Assembly: GCA_964653855.1 (NCBI GenBank)
Contig: CAZZFV010000039.1
Span: forward strand, 1-19,575
Length of the DNA stretch: 19,575 nt
Source of the DNA: RGIG3528 sp964653855
GTDB lineage: Bacteria > Bacillota > Clostridia > Lachnospirales > Lachnospiraceae
Direction of reading: 5' to 3'
The notes beneath the pieces were generated by a model. That model was not told the DNA's origin, searched no databases, and saw nothing but the letters and a program-made list of their open reading frames with translations. A program made the translations under genes and the position numbers. Positions 7,541 to 14,908 of the stretch are shown here, one piece after another (within the stretch, counting starts at the first letter, position 1; the number at the start of each line of letters is the position of its first letter).

Positions 7541-7777
7541 AACTCGCGTACAGAAGTTATTTGTATAACCTGTATTTTTGCACACATGTAAATTCCCTAC
7601 AAAACTCATATACATCATGTTCCTCGGGGATATTTAAGAAAAAAAGCAACTTCCGATATATTTATTAAGAAGTAGTTAAAAACAATTTCCGATAACCGAT
7701 TATCGAACCGCTTTGCGATTCTTTTGAATCCATGCGAATATTCTCCGGAACACGTTTAATCATAGGAATACAATAAA

Positions 7778-9115
7778 ATGAAAAAAAGTGAAAGAAGAAT
7801 TCTTTATTATATAACCGCGATCGGCATCTTTTTTCTTGTGATGCTGCTTGGCGGAATTACCGAATATGTGGAAGGAACGGTTGTTTACAGAAAAGTCACG
7901 GGGCAGCAGGTGACGCCTACTCCCACTTGCACTTTGCCGCCGACAGCAACGCCCACGTTTACGCCGACGCCGACTTTTACACCCACGCCTACCAACACGC
8001 CGACGCCGACTTTTACGCCGACTCCGACTAACACACCGACGCCGACTTTTACGCCGACTCCGACTTTCACACCCACTCCTTCACCGACACCGGTATTTTA
8101 CGATCCCGGTATCGTAATCGCAAATTTGTATACGTCGTCTCATATCAATATTCATTCCACACTTGATGTGACCGACGAAACAAATATCATAGGAAAGATG
8201 TATGACAGAAGTTATGCGTTTATCCTTGAGGACCTCGGTGACATCTTTAAGATATCGACAGGCTCGATAGAAGAAGGATATATATCAAAAGACAACACGT
8301 TTTCGGGACTTAACGCCGTAAACTTACTTATGAGCGAGACAACCGAAGACGGTGAACCTCTTATATACGGCAAAATCACCACAACGGTGCGTTCGAGAAC
8401 CGAGCCCGCAGACGATTCTCCCTACGACAGAAACAAAAACGTCAAAAAAGGCACAATCGTAACGTTCGATTTTACAAAGAGCTCGGGCTCCGGCACCACC
8501 GGCTGGCTTTACGCCACAACCGAAGAAGGGCAAAGCTTCTATGTGCTCGGAAAACACGTCCAATTTTTCTATTCGCTTGAAACGGGATATTCAAACGACG
8601 ACATAGAAAAAATGAAGATGGACATAAAGGTAAAATCCGCCTACGCAAACAGGCAGATCACAAATCTCGAAACAACCGACCGCGGTTATGCGACCGTCAT
8701 GAACGACGAAGAGTTTTATCTCTTTGCGACAATTATTGCGACGGAAGCCGGCGACCAGGATTACGAAGGAATGCTTGCCGTTGCGAACGTAATCATAAAC
8801 CGCATGGAAACGGGCTGGTGGGGGACAACGCTTTCGGATGTCGTGTTTGCGAAAAACCAATTTGAAGGTGCAAGCGAATACCTTATAAACAAGGTTCAAT
8901 CTTCAGGCGTTTTGGACAGCAATCCTCTTTACTACAAAGCCGCACGTGATGCGTGCAACGGCGTAAACAATATCGGGGATTTCTTATTCTTCCGCACGGA
9001 AGTAAGCGCTTTAAAGCCCACACAGACCACTCCCGAATATGACTGTCCGCTTTTGCATTTTGATTCGTTCTATATACTCGGTGACCACGTTTTTTATAAG
9101 AGAACAGATTGGTAG
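7778..9115 (+). CDS. Membrane-anchored SleB-type cell-wall hydrolase with Thr-Pro stalk and SH3-like domains
   Basis: A 445-residue surface protein. Residues about 9-27 form one hydrophobic helix without a clear cleavage site, so it is likely a signal anchor. Residues 46-106 are a Thr-Pro-rich stalk built from a roughly 14-residue repeat (TPTFTPTPTNTPTP). Two regions resembling bacterial SH3 domains follow (about 112-172 and 198-265, the latter with VRSRTEP...VKKGTIV...GWLYATTEEGQSFYV). The C-terminal 135 residues match the SleB/CwlJ Hydrolase_2 family: IIATEAGDQDYEGMLAVANV then IINRM, with E323 as the expected catalytic glutamate, followed by NQFEGASEY and YYKAARDACNG. Family members are lytic transglycosylases active on spore cortex. 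With the stalk and SH3-like parts, a general wall-remodelling role is as likely as germination. AGGAA precedes the ATG. Confidence 0.85.
   Translation: MKKSERRILYYITAIGIFFLVMLLGGITEYVEGTVVYRKVTGQQVTPTPTCTLPPTATPTFTPTPTFTPTPTNTPTPTFTPTPTNTPTPTFTPTPTFTPTPSPTPVFYDPGIVIANLYTSSHINIHSTLDVTDETNIIGKMYDRSYAFILEDLGDIFKISTGSIEEGYISKDNTFSGLNAVNLLMSETTEDGEPLIYGKITTTVRSRTEPADDSPYDRNKNVKKGTIVTFDFTKSSGSGTTGWLYATTEEGQSFYVLGKHVQFFYSLETGYSNDDIEKMKMDIKVKSAYANRQITNLETTDRGYATVMNDEEFYLFATIIATEAGDQDYEGMLAVANVIINRMETGWWGTTLSDVVFAKNQFEGASEYLINKVQSSGVLDSNPLYYKAARDACNGVNNIGDFLFFRTEVSALKPTQTTPEYDCPLLHFDSFYILGDHVFYKRTDW
7951..8092 (+). repeat. 42-bp repeat encoding the Thr-Pro stalk
   Basis: In-frame tandem repeats of about 42 bp (ACGCCGACTTTTACGCCGAC-like) encode TPTFTPTPTNTPTP units. 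The antisense strand also reads as an open Val-Gly repeat frame, which is only a shadow. Copy number may vary between strains. Confidence 0.85.
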
Positions 9116-9146
9116 AGCGACCCGGGTTCCGATTTTAATTTAAATG

Positions 9147-9175
9147 TTGACTTTGTTATTCTTATATGATAAAGT
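9147..9175 (+). promoter_or_regulatory. Promoter of the leader/ABC-exporter operon
   Basis: TTGACT (9147-9152), 17-bp spacer, TAAAGT (9170-9175). The start point would be near 9182. I see no other good promoter between the leader terminator and the first ABC gene, so the exporter operon seems to depend on this promoter and on read-through. Confidence 0.7.
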
Positions 9176-9231
9176 CATCAGTCGTCACAGATTAACGCAC
9201 CAAAAATTTTAAAGAAAGAGAGGTTAAAAAA

Positions 9232-9303
9232 ATGTCAATAAAACGCGATGAAATCACAAACGTGAATAAACTTAAATTTGCCTCGGTATATCTTTCATTT
9301 TAA
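9232..9303 (+). CDS. Putative 23-residue leader peptide of the ABC-exporter operon
   Basis: A short ORF beginning MSIKRDEITN and ending SVYLSF, with GAGAGG about 8 bp upstream and a TAA at 9301-9303. It lies 50 nt after the predicted start point and 29 nt before a strong terminator, with two ABC exporter genes beyond it. The peptide is not one I recognise: basic/polar at the start, hydrophobic-aromatic at the end. Bases 9275-9290, inside the ORF, can pair with the 5' arm and loop of the terminator, so a ribosome on this ORF could decide between termination and read-through. This resembles the bmrB leader of Bacillus subtilis bmrCD in arrangement, not in visible sequence. Translation is inferred. 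Confidence 0.6.
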   Translation: MSIKRDEITNVNKLKFASVYLSF

Positions 9304-9347
9304 AATTGTGTAATTTTATTTTGATGATTCTTAAACCGCGGCAAGTT
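9275..9347 (+). promoter_or_regulatory. Candidate antiterminator pairing in the leader
   Basis: Segment 9275-9290 (AATTTGCCTCGGTATA) can pair with 9332-9347 (TAAACCGCGGCAAGTT). There are 13 Watson-Crick pairs, one G-U and two mismatches over 16 positions. The partner is the 5' arm plus part of the loop of the terminator, so the two structures exclude each other. The upstream strand lies in the last third of the leader ORF. Confidence 0.6.
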
Positions 9348-9367
9348 CTGGCCGCGGTTTCTTTTTT
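9333..9367 (+). terminator. Leader terminator (attenuator) before the ABC-exporter genes
   Basis: Perfect 10-bp stem AAACCGCGGC / GCCGCGGTTT (9333-9342 with 9351-9360), 8-nt loop, then CTTTTTT. It stands 58 nt before the first ABC gene. It also serves the upstream hydrolase gene, which has no other terminator. Confidence 0.9.
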
Positions 9368-9424
9368 CCAAAAAAACCACAGCCGGAAATACGCCAAAAA
9401 ATTTAATTTAAATCCGGGGGATTT

Positions 9425-11140
9425 ATGAAAAAATTATCCGCATATGTACTCAAATATTGGTACAGATACCTGTTTGCGTTATCATGCCTTGTTGTGGGCG
9501 TAATCGCAGACAACCTAAATCCGCAGCTCGTAAAACGGATTGTGGACGACGTCATCGGAAACGGTGAAACCGAGCTTTTACCGAAACTTCTTTTCGGAAT
9601 AATGCTTATCGGTGTTACACGCACATTTACGCAATATTTCAAGGAATACACCTTTGACGTTACGGGCGTAAAGGTGGGAAACGAAATCAGATACGACCTT
9701 TTCCGCCACATCCAAAAGCTTTCGCTCAACTATTTTGACAAAACAAACACGGGTGAAATTCTTGCGAGACTCAAAAACGACATCGACGCTCTCGCTTTCG
9801 GCGGCGTCGGATTCGTAATCATGCTGGGCGTTGAAATAGTGCTCCACACAACGATAGTTATCGTTTGCATGCTGCGTCTTTCTCCGAAGCTTTCGATATT
9901 TCCGCTTATGGTTCTTCCCGTCGGAATGGGGCTTGCAATAATTCTTGAAAGAAAGCTCGACACCGTATACGATAAGCTCTCCGAAGAAAACGCCGAAATG
10001 AACACGGTTGCGCAGGAAAACATCGCGGGCGTGCGCACGGTTAAGGCATTTTCCCGCGAAAAGTATGAGCTTAACAAGTTCCTAAACCACAACAAAAAAT
10101 ACTACGACTTAAACATGGACCTTTCACGCGTCCTTGCGAAGTATGAGCCGCTTTTCCAATTCATCACCAAGCTTCTTCCTATTGTAACGATTTTGATCGG
10201 CGGAAAAATGGTAATCGACGGCGAAATAACGCTCGGAACACTTGCCGCATTTATCGCATATTGCGACTACCTTGTCTGGCCCATGGACACAATAGGCTGG
10301 GTAAGCAACGAAGTGGCATCCGCCTTTGCTTCCTACAAAAAGATCAAAAAAGTCGGCACCGAAGTACCGCTTATCACGACACCTCAAAATCCCGTTGTTT
10401 TGGGAACGGTCAAGGGAAAAATCGATTTTAAAAACGTAACGTTTAAGCTTAACGATAAAACAATACTTAAAGACGTTTCGTTTTCGCTGCCGGCAGGGAA
10501 AACACTCGGAATAATGGGCGCAACGGGCGCAGGAAAAACATCGATACTTACGCTTCTCTTCAGGTTTTATGATACGACAAGCGGAACGATTTCATTAGAC
10601 GATACAGACATAAAGAATTTATCGCTTACCGAGCTTCGTTCAAGCATTGCCCAGGTGTCGCAGGACGTTTTCCTGTTTTCCGACACAATAAAAGAAAACG
10701 TAAAGTTCGGACACCACAGACCCGTTACCGACGAATATGTTCAAAAATGCCTCCAAATGGCATGTGCGTCCGACTTTGTAAATAACCTTTCGGAAGGCTC
10801 GGACACCGTAATCGGCGAACGGGGCGTAGGTCTTTCGGGCGGTCAAAAGCAGCGAATCAGCATTGCGCGCGCTCTTGCAAAAAACGCTCCCGTGCTTGTG
10901 CTTGACGATTCCACATCCGCACTTGACACGGAAACCGAGCTTGAAATCCAAAAAATATTAAACGACGTACACACAACAAAAATCATAATAGGCCACCGCA
11001 TTTCCGCGGTCCGAAACGCCGACGAAATTATTTTCCTTAAAGACGGGATGATCGCGGAACGCGGAACTCACGCGGAATTGCTCGCAAAACACGGGCTCTA
11101 TTACGAAACCTATTGTGCTCAATACGGGGAGGTGAAGTAA
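9425..11140 (+). CDS. ABC exporter half-transporter with degenerate catalytic site (BmrC/LmrC-like)
   Basis: A 571-residue fused membrane/ATPase half-exporter: six-helix ABC_membrane domain (about 1-310), then the nucleotide-binding domain. Walker A is GATGAGKT (365-372), Q-loop in IAQVSQDVFLFS, signature LSGGQ (470-474), Walker B LVLDD (491-495), D-loop SALD and H-loop in IIGHR. At 495 the usual catalytic Glu is Asp, the hallmark of the degenerate subunit in heterodimeric exporters such as BmrCD, LmrCD and TM287/288. The partner follows at once: the stop and next start overlap by one base (TAATG). GGGGGA precedes the ATG. Substrates cannot be read from sequence; multidrug or antibiotic export is the inference from the family and the attenuator-like leader. 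Confidence 0.93.
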   Translation: MKKLSAYVLKYWYRYLFALSCLVVGVIADNLNPQLVKRIVDDVIGNGETELLPKLLFGIMLIGVTRTFTQYFKEYTFDVTGVKVGNEIRYDLFRHIQKLSLNYFDKTNTGEILARLKNDIDALAFGGVGFVIMLGVEIVLHTTIVIVCMLRLSPKLSIFPLMVLPVGMGLAIILERKLDTVYDKLSEENAEMNTVAQENIAGVRTVKAFSREKYELNKFLNHNKKYYDLNMDLSRVLAKYEPLFQFITKLLPIVTILIGGKMVIDGEITLGTLAAFIAYCDYLVWPMDTIGWVSNEVASAFASYKKIKKVGTEVPLITTPQNPVVLGTVKGKIDFKNVTFKLNDKTILKDVSFSLPAGKTLGIMGATGAGKTSILTLLFRFYDTTSGTISLDDTDIKNLSLTELRSSIAQVSQDVFLFSDTIKENVKFGHHRPVTDEYVQKCLQMACASDFVNNLSEGSDTVIGERGVGLSGGQKQRISIARALAKNAPVLVLDDSTSALDTETELEIQKILNDVHTTKIIIGHRISAVRNADEIIFLKDGMIAERGTHAELLAKHGLYYETYCAQYGEVK

Positions 11141-12909
11141 TGGCCGTTAACGCAACAAAAAAAGACGAAAACACCGTCCTTAAAAGTAAAACACAAACGA
11201 TTTTGCGTCTCATCAAATACCTTTTTGCCTACAAAAAAACAATTGCGGCGGTGCTTGTAATTATTGCCGTTTCAACCGCAATAACGCTTATCAACCCGCT
11301 CATCACAGAGCGCGCAATCAATGTTGACATTGCGAATCACGATTACAAAAGCTTATACACACTCGTGATTTTTGCGCTTGTCATGAACTTTATCCTATTT
11401 ATTGCCGTAAAGCTCCGTATGTATCTTATCGCAAAGATTTCAAACGGTGTGCTTGTGACAATCCGCACCGAGCTTTATACACATTTGCAAACGCTTGGGC
11501 TTAAGTTTTATGACAGCCTCCCTGCCGGAAAAATATTGTCGCGTGTAATCGAAGACGTAAACTCACTCAAAGGAATCCTTCAGGATTTGATTGTTACGCT
11601 CTTTCCCCAATTTGTTACGCTTGTTGCAGTGGTCGTGATAATGTTTGTAAAAAATCCGATTCTTGCGGCAGCCACACTTGCTTCAACACCGTTACTTACC
11701 GCGGGACTTTTGTTTATCAAAATAAAATGTTCGACGCTTTGGCATATCCACAGCAAAAAATCATCAAACCTTTCGGGCGTTATCCACGAGGATGTTTCGG
11801 GAATGCGTATTATCCAGGGCTTTGCCGCCGAAGAAGAGACATCGGATGCTTTTAAAACAGCCGTTACCGAACACCAAGATTCATTCCGCAACGCGGTGCG
11901 GCTCGGTGACATGTTTAACTCCGTAATCGAATTTACGACAATGATTTCAACCGTGCTCCTTTATTATACGGCAGTAAAGCTTATCGGAAACAACTCGATT
12001 CCGGTCGGCACGCTCATTGCCTTTTCGACCTACGCAAATATGGTTTGGAGCCCCATTTCAAGCCTCGGAAACCTTTACACGAATCTCGTGAAAAACGTCG
12101 CAAAGGCAAATCGTATTTTTGAAGTCCTTGACACCGCCCCCGAAGTTTATGACAGGGAAGGTGCCACAGAACTTCCGGAGATCAAGGGAAGCGTCGAGTT
12201 TAAAAATGTTTCGTTTTCTTATGACGACGATAAGATTGTTTTGGATAACGTATCATTCTCGGTTCGACCCGGCGAAACAATTGCGCTTGTAGGTCCCACG
12301 GGAGCCGGCAAATCCACGATCGCAAATCTCATAAGCCGTTTTTACGATATTCAAAAAGGCGAAATACTGATTGACGGAATAGATTTAACAAGCGTTACAA
12401 TAGAATCCCTCAGAAAGCAGATGGGCGTAATGACGCAGGATAACTTCCTGTTTACGGGCACGATTGCCGACAATATCCGTTACGGAAAGCTTGACGCCAC
12501 CGAAGAAGAAATCGAAAATGCCGCAAAAGCGGTAAACGCCCACGACTTCATCATGAATCTCGAAAACGGCTACAACACGATGTTAAAAGAGCGCGGTGCG
12601 GGGCTCTCCGTCGGACAGCGCCAGCTTCTTGCGTTTGCAAGAACGATGATTTCAATGCCCAAAATATTGATCCTTGACGAAGCCACATCTTCTATCGACA
12701 CTCAAAGCGAAATCCTTGTACAAAAAGGAATCGCAAGGCTCCTAAAGGGGCGCACATCGTTTGTAATTGCGCACCGGCTTTCGACAATAAAAAATGCCGA
12801 CCGCATCTTTGTGGTAAATCACGGGAAAATCGTCGAAATGGGTTCGCACGATGAACTCATGAAAAAACACGGCGAATATTACAATCTTTATTCCGCACAG
12901 GCGGTGTAA
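11140..12909 (+). CDS. ABC exporter half-transporter, catalytically competent partner (BmrD/LmrD-like)
   Basis: A 589-residue half-exporter with an extra N-terminal polar stretch, a six-helix membrane domain (about 30-325) and an ATPase domain. Walker A is GPTGAGKS (385-392), the Q-loop is in MTQDNFLFTG, Walker B ILILDE has the normal catalytic E514, the D-loop is SSID and the H-loop is in VIAHRLSTI. Its signature is LSVGQ (489-493) instead of LSGGQ. In a heterodimer this imperfect signature would face the Asp-type Walker B of the upstream subunit. One composite site is then doubly degenerate and the other fully canonical, which supports the pair working together. I chose the ATG at 11140 rather than 11113 because GGGGAGGTG lies 5-13 bp upstream and the start overlaps the upstream stop. 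Confidence 0.94.
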   Translation: MAVNATKKDENTVLKSKTQTILRLIKYLFAYKKTIAAVLVIIAVSTAITLINPLITERAINVDIANHDYKSLYTLVIFALVMNFILFIAVKLRMYLIAKISNGVLVTIRTELYTHLQTLGLKFYDSLPAGKILSRVIEDVNSLKGILQDLIVTLFPQFVTLVAVVVIMFVKNPILAAATLASTPLLTAGLLFIKIKCSTLWHIHSKKSSNLSGVIHEDVSGMRIIQGFAAEEETSDAFKTAVTEHQDSFRNAVRLGDMFNSVIEFTTMISTVLLYYTAVKLIGNNSIPVGTLIAFSTYANMVWSPISSLGNLYTNLVKNVAKANRIFEVLDTAPEVYDREGATELPEIKGSVEFKNVSFSYDDDKIVLDNVSFSVRPGETIALVGPTGAGKSTIANLISRFYDIQKGEILIDGIDLTSVTIESLRKQMGVMTQDNFLFTGTIADNIRYGKLDATEEEIENAAKAVNAHDFIMNLENGYNTMLKERGAGLSVGQRQLLAFARTMISMPKILILDEATSSIDTQSEILVQKGIARLLKGRTSFVIAHRLSTIKNADRIFVVNHGKIVEMGSHDELMKKHGEYYNLYSAQAV

Positions 12910-12949
12910 AAGCGGGCAATAGCGGAAACAACATGGTTCTCTTAAAACC

Positions 12950-12982
12950 AAAAAGTGCGGGAAATTAATCCCGCACTTTTTT
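12950..12982. terminator. Bidirectional intrinsic terminator
   Basis: AAAAAGTGCGGGA pairs with TCCCGCACTTTTT (12950-12962 with 12969-12981), a 13-bp perfect stem with a 6-nt loop. A T-run on the plus strand and a T-rich tail on the minus strand make it usable from both sides. It separates the ABC operon from the convergent radical SAM gene, whose TAA overlaps it. Confidence 0.92.
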
Positions 12983-14104
12983 AATTTTTTTCAAACTCAG
13001 GGATGAAGCTCTCTTTCGCCGTATCTCCCTCCTGGATATACGCATTTGTTACCCCAAGCTCCGTCACATATTTAAGGAGCCTTTCATATTCCCGATAAGT
13101 CACTTTTCTGTCAAGTTCCTTAAAGTTCTCCGGGATCTTATATGGCGTAAATTGGTTCATAACGGAAATATAAACCTTATCCCCGTACTTTTCGTAAATA
13201 TACTTAATGCACTCTTTTGATTCCTTCACATGCCCGGGAAGAAGTAAATTTCTTATAATCACGCCTTTTTTCATGATTCCGCGTGAATCAAAACAAGGCT
13301 CTCCCACCTGCCGCACCATTTCGTCGATTGCATCTTTTGCGACATCCGGATAATCCGCCGCACCCGAATATTTTTTTGAAATTTCCGGCGTAATATATTT
13401 AAAATCCGCAAGGTAAATATCAATCAAGCCTTCCATTTGCTTTAAAACGGCAACCGAATCATACGACGACGTGTTTGCGATAACGGGAATTTTTAACTCA
13501 TCCCGCACCAAAATAAGCGCTTCCTTGATTTGCAAATAATAATGTGACGGTGTCACAAGATTTATGTTGTTTGCCCCGATACTTTGTAATTTCAAAAAAG
13601 TGTCGGCGAGCTCCTTAACACTTACCGCGTGTCCCGCCGCTCCACGTGAAATTTCCTTGTTTTGGCAAAAAACGCATTTCAAATTACACCCCGAAAAAAA
13701 CACCGTTCCGGAGCCTTCTTTTCCCGACAAACACGGCTCTTCATAAAAATGAAGAGCCGCCCTTGCAATCATTATTTTGTTGGATACCCCGCAAAAACCT
13801 ACACGTCTTGTTCCGGGTTCGACTTTGCTTCCTGTTCCTGCATCATTTCCGCATTCTGCACTGTTTCCGCTTTCTGCANNNNNNNNNNNNNNNNNNNNNN
13901 NNNNNNNNNNNNNNNNNNNNNNNNNNNNNNNNNNNNNNNNNNNNNNNNNNNNNNNNNNNNNNNNNNNNNNNNNNNNNNTTCTGCACTGTTTCCGCTTTCT
14001 GCATCGATTCTGCATCTTGCGTCATTTCCGCTTCTTTCGTCGTCTCCTGCGAACCTGTCCGCGCCGCACTTTCTGGGGCATAAGTAACATTTTGTTTCAA
14101 GCAT
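12981..14104 (-). CDS. PflX-like radical SAM protein (interrupted by an assembly gap)
   Basis: A radical SAM protein of the COG1313/PflX type (related to pyruvate formate-lyase activases), substrate unknown. The cluster motif is CNLKCVFC within GTVFFSGCNLKCVFCQN. Family landmarks ARAALHFYEEPCLSG, NLVTPSHYY, YLADFKY, RNLLLPGH and VMNQFTPY follow. The N-terminal extra-cysteine region is split. MLETKCYLCPRKCGADRFAG (start at 14104) lies before the gap, and VGFCGVSNKIMIA after it. Normally these parts are nearly adjacent; here a hexapeptide-type repeat (AESGNSAE on both gap sides) is inserted between them. With 100 N the frame breaks; a true gap length of 2 modulo 3 restores it. The gene starts inside the 3' end of lgt, with no clear ribosome binding site, so coupling is likely. 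Confidence 0.85.
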
Positions 14105-14838
14105 ATTATAAGTAATGCGATTCCCGCAATCAATATAAAGATCGATATAAACTGTGATGTCGAAAGCGCTCCCACCGCGCCTCTTTCAAGGTCGCCCCTG
14201 AAAAACTCGATTACAAATCTTCCGATACTGTAAAAGATAAGGTAGCATGCGGTCACAACGCCCTTTTTCTTTGTAAGCCTTGCAATCACTTGCGTGAGCA
14301 AAACAAAATTCAACAAGTTTAACATCGCCGACATTATCTGCGTCGGATAAAGCCATACATTGTTGGGTGCATAATCGGAAGAGGTAAACACAATGTGAAA
14401 AGCGCTCGTTGTTTCCGCACCGTAGCAGCATCCCGCGAGCAAGCATCCGATTCGCCCGAAGGCCTGCGCGATTGCGATTTCAGGAATAATTAAATCAAAC
14501 CACTCGGCTGGATCAAGCTTCTTTTTTTTGCAATATATGAGACAGCTTATTATTCCGCCTATTATTCCGCCGTATACCACAAATCCGTCCTTGATTTGCA
14601 GGAGAATACTCGGATTTGCGATCACCGCCTTTATTTCAACTATGTAAAACAACAATTTTGCACCGACTGCGCCCCCTATTACGGAAAGCATTGACATGTC
14701 AAAGACATTGTCGGAATTAAGCCCGCGCTTTTTTGCACGAAACTCCGCCGTCAGATATGCACACACAATTCCGAGGAAAATCATCATTCCGTAGCTGTAA
14801 ACGGTGTAGCTGCCGATGTGAAAAAGTACTCTTCTCAT
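13799..14838 (-). CDS. lgt: Prolipoprotein diacylglyceryl transferase-like protein (C-terminal tail crosses an assembly gap)
   Basis: Lgt transfers diacylglycerol to the lipobox Cys of prolipoproteins in the membrane. About 250 residues with seven hydrophobic segments match the family: VLFHIGSYTVYSYGMMIFLG, DGFVVYGGIIGG, AQAFGRIGCLLAGCCYG and SIGRFVIEFFRGDLERG. The usual HGG is YGG here (Y89), and the GRxGN motif is GRIGC, as in a divergent Lgt branch of Firmicutes, so activity should be treated with some caution. After the last helix the frame continues into a charged repeat tail (AEMTQD, AESMQK, AETVQ), then the gap. In the right frame past the gap, QKAETVQNAEMMQEQEAKSN ends with a TAG at 13799. 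The tail overlaps the start of the next gene by about 300 bp. GGAG precedes the ATG. Confidence 0.8.
13843..14045 (-). repeat. 18-bp degenerate tandem repeat read in two frames, with gap inside
   Basis: On the minus strand the units GCGGAAATGACGCAAGAT, GCAGAATCGATGCAGAAA and GCGGAAACAGTGCAGAA run into the gap. TGCAGAAAGCGGAAACAG, then TGCAGAAT and GCGGAAATGATGCAGGA emerge from it. An identical 25-bp sequence borders both sides of the Ns. The unit length is a multiple of three, so several frames stay open. The phase on both sides predicts a true gap of 11 plus a multiple of 18 bp, which is 2 modulo 3, as both overlapping genes require. Confidence 0.8.
13879..13978. other. Assembly gap (100 N)
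   Basis: Exactly 100 N, probably a placeholder of unknown true length, placed inside the 18-bp repeat. It breaks the frames of both the Lgt-like and the radical SAM gene. Confidence 0.98.
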
Positions 14839-14870
14839 GAATTAAACTCCGCTATCGATAAATTCCCGTA

Positions 14871-14908
14871 TTACTTGTTAAGAGTCTTGTTTATTTGTTA
14901 AGAGTCTT
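14871..14908. repeat. 20-bp tandem duplication at the transketolase stop codon
   Basis: TTACTTGTTAAGAGTCTT (14871-14888) and TTATTTGTTAAGAGTCTT (14891-14908) match at 17 of 18 positions, offset by 20 bp. The second copy encodes the last codons and stop of transketolase; the first copy is a relic of the same end lying just outside it. Confidence 0.8.

Noticed and set aside
7617..7637. Six-codon ORF in the hydrolase leader as a possible leader peptide
   Set aside because: No ribosome binding site and no following terminator; too short to support.
7885..8076. Val-Gly repeat open frame on the minus strand
   Set aside because: It is the antisense shadow of the Thr-Pro stalk repeat.
13843..14087. 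Several open frames running through the first N-run on both strands
   Set aside because: They are open only because N codons are not stops and the 100-N length puts the flanks out of phase. The family motifs of Lgt and the radical SAM protein show which frames join.
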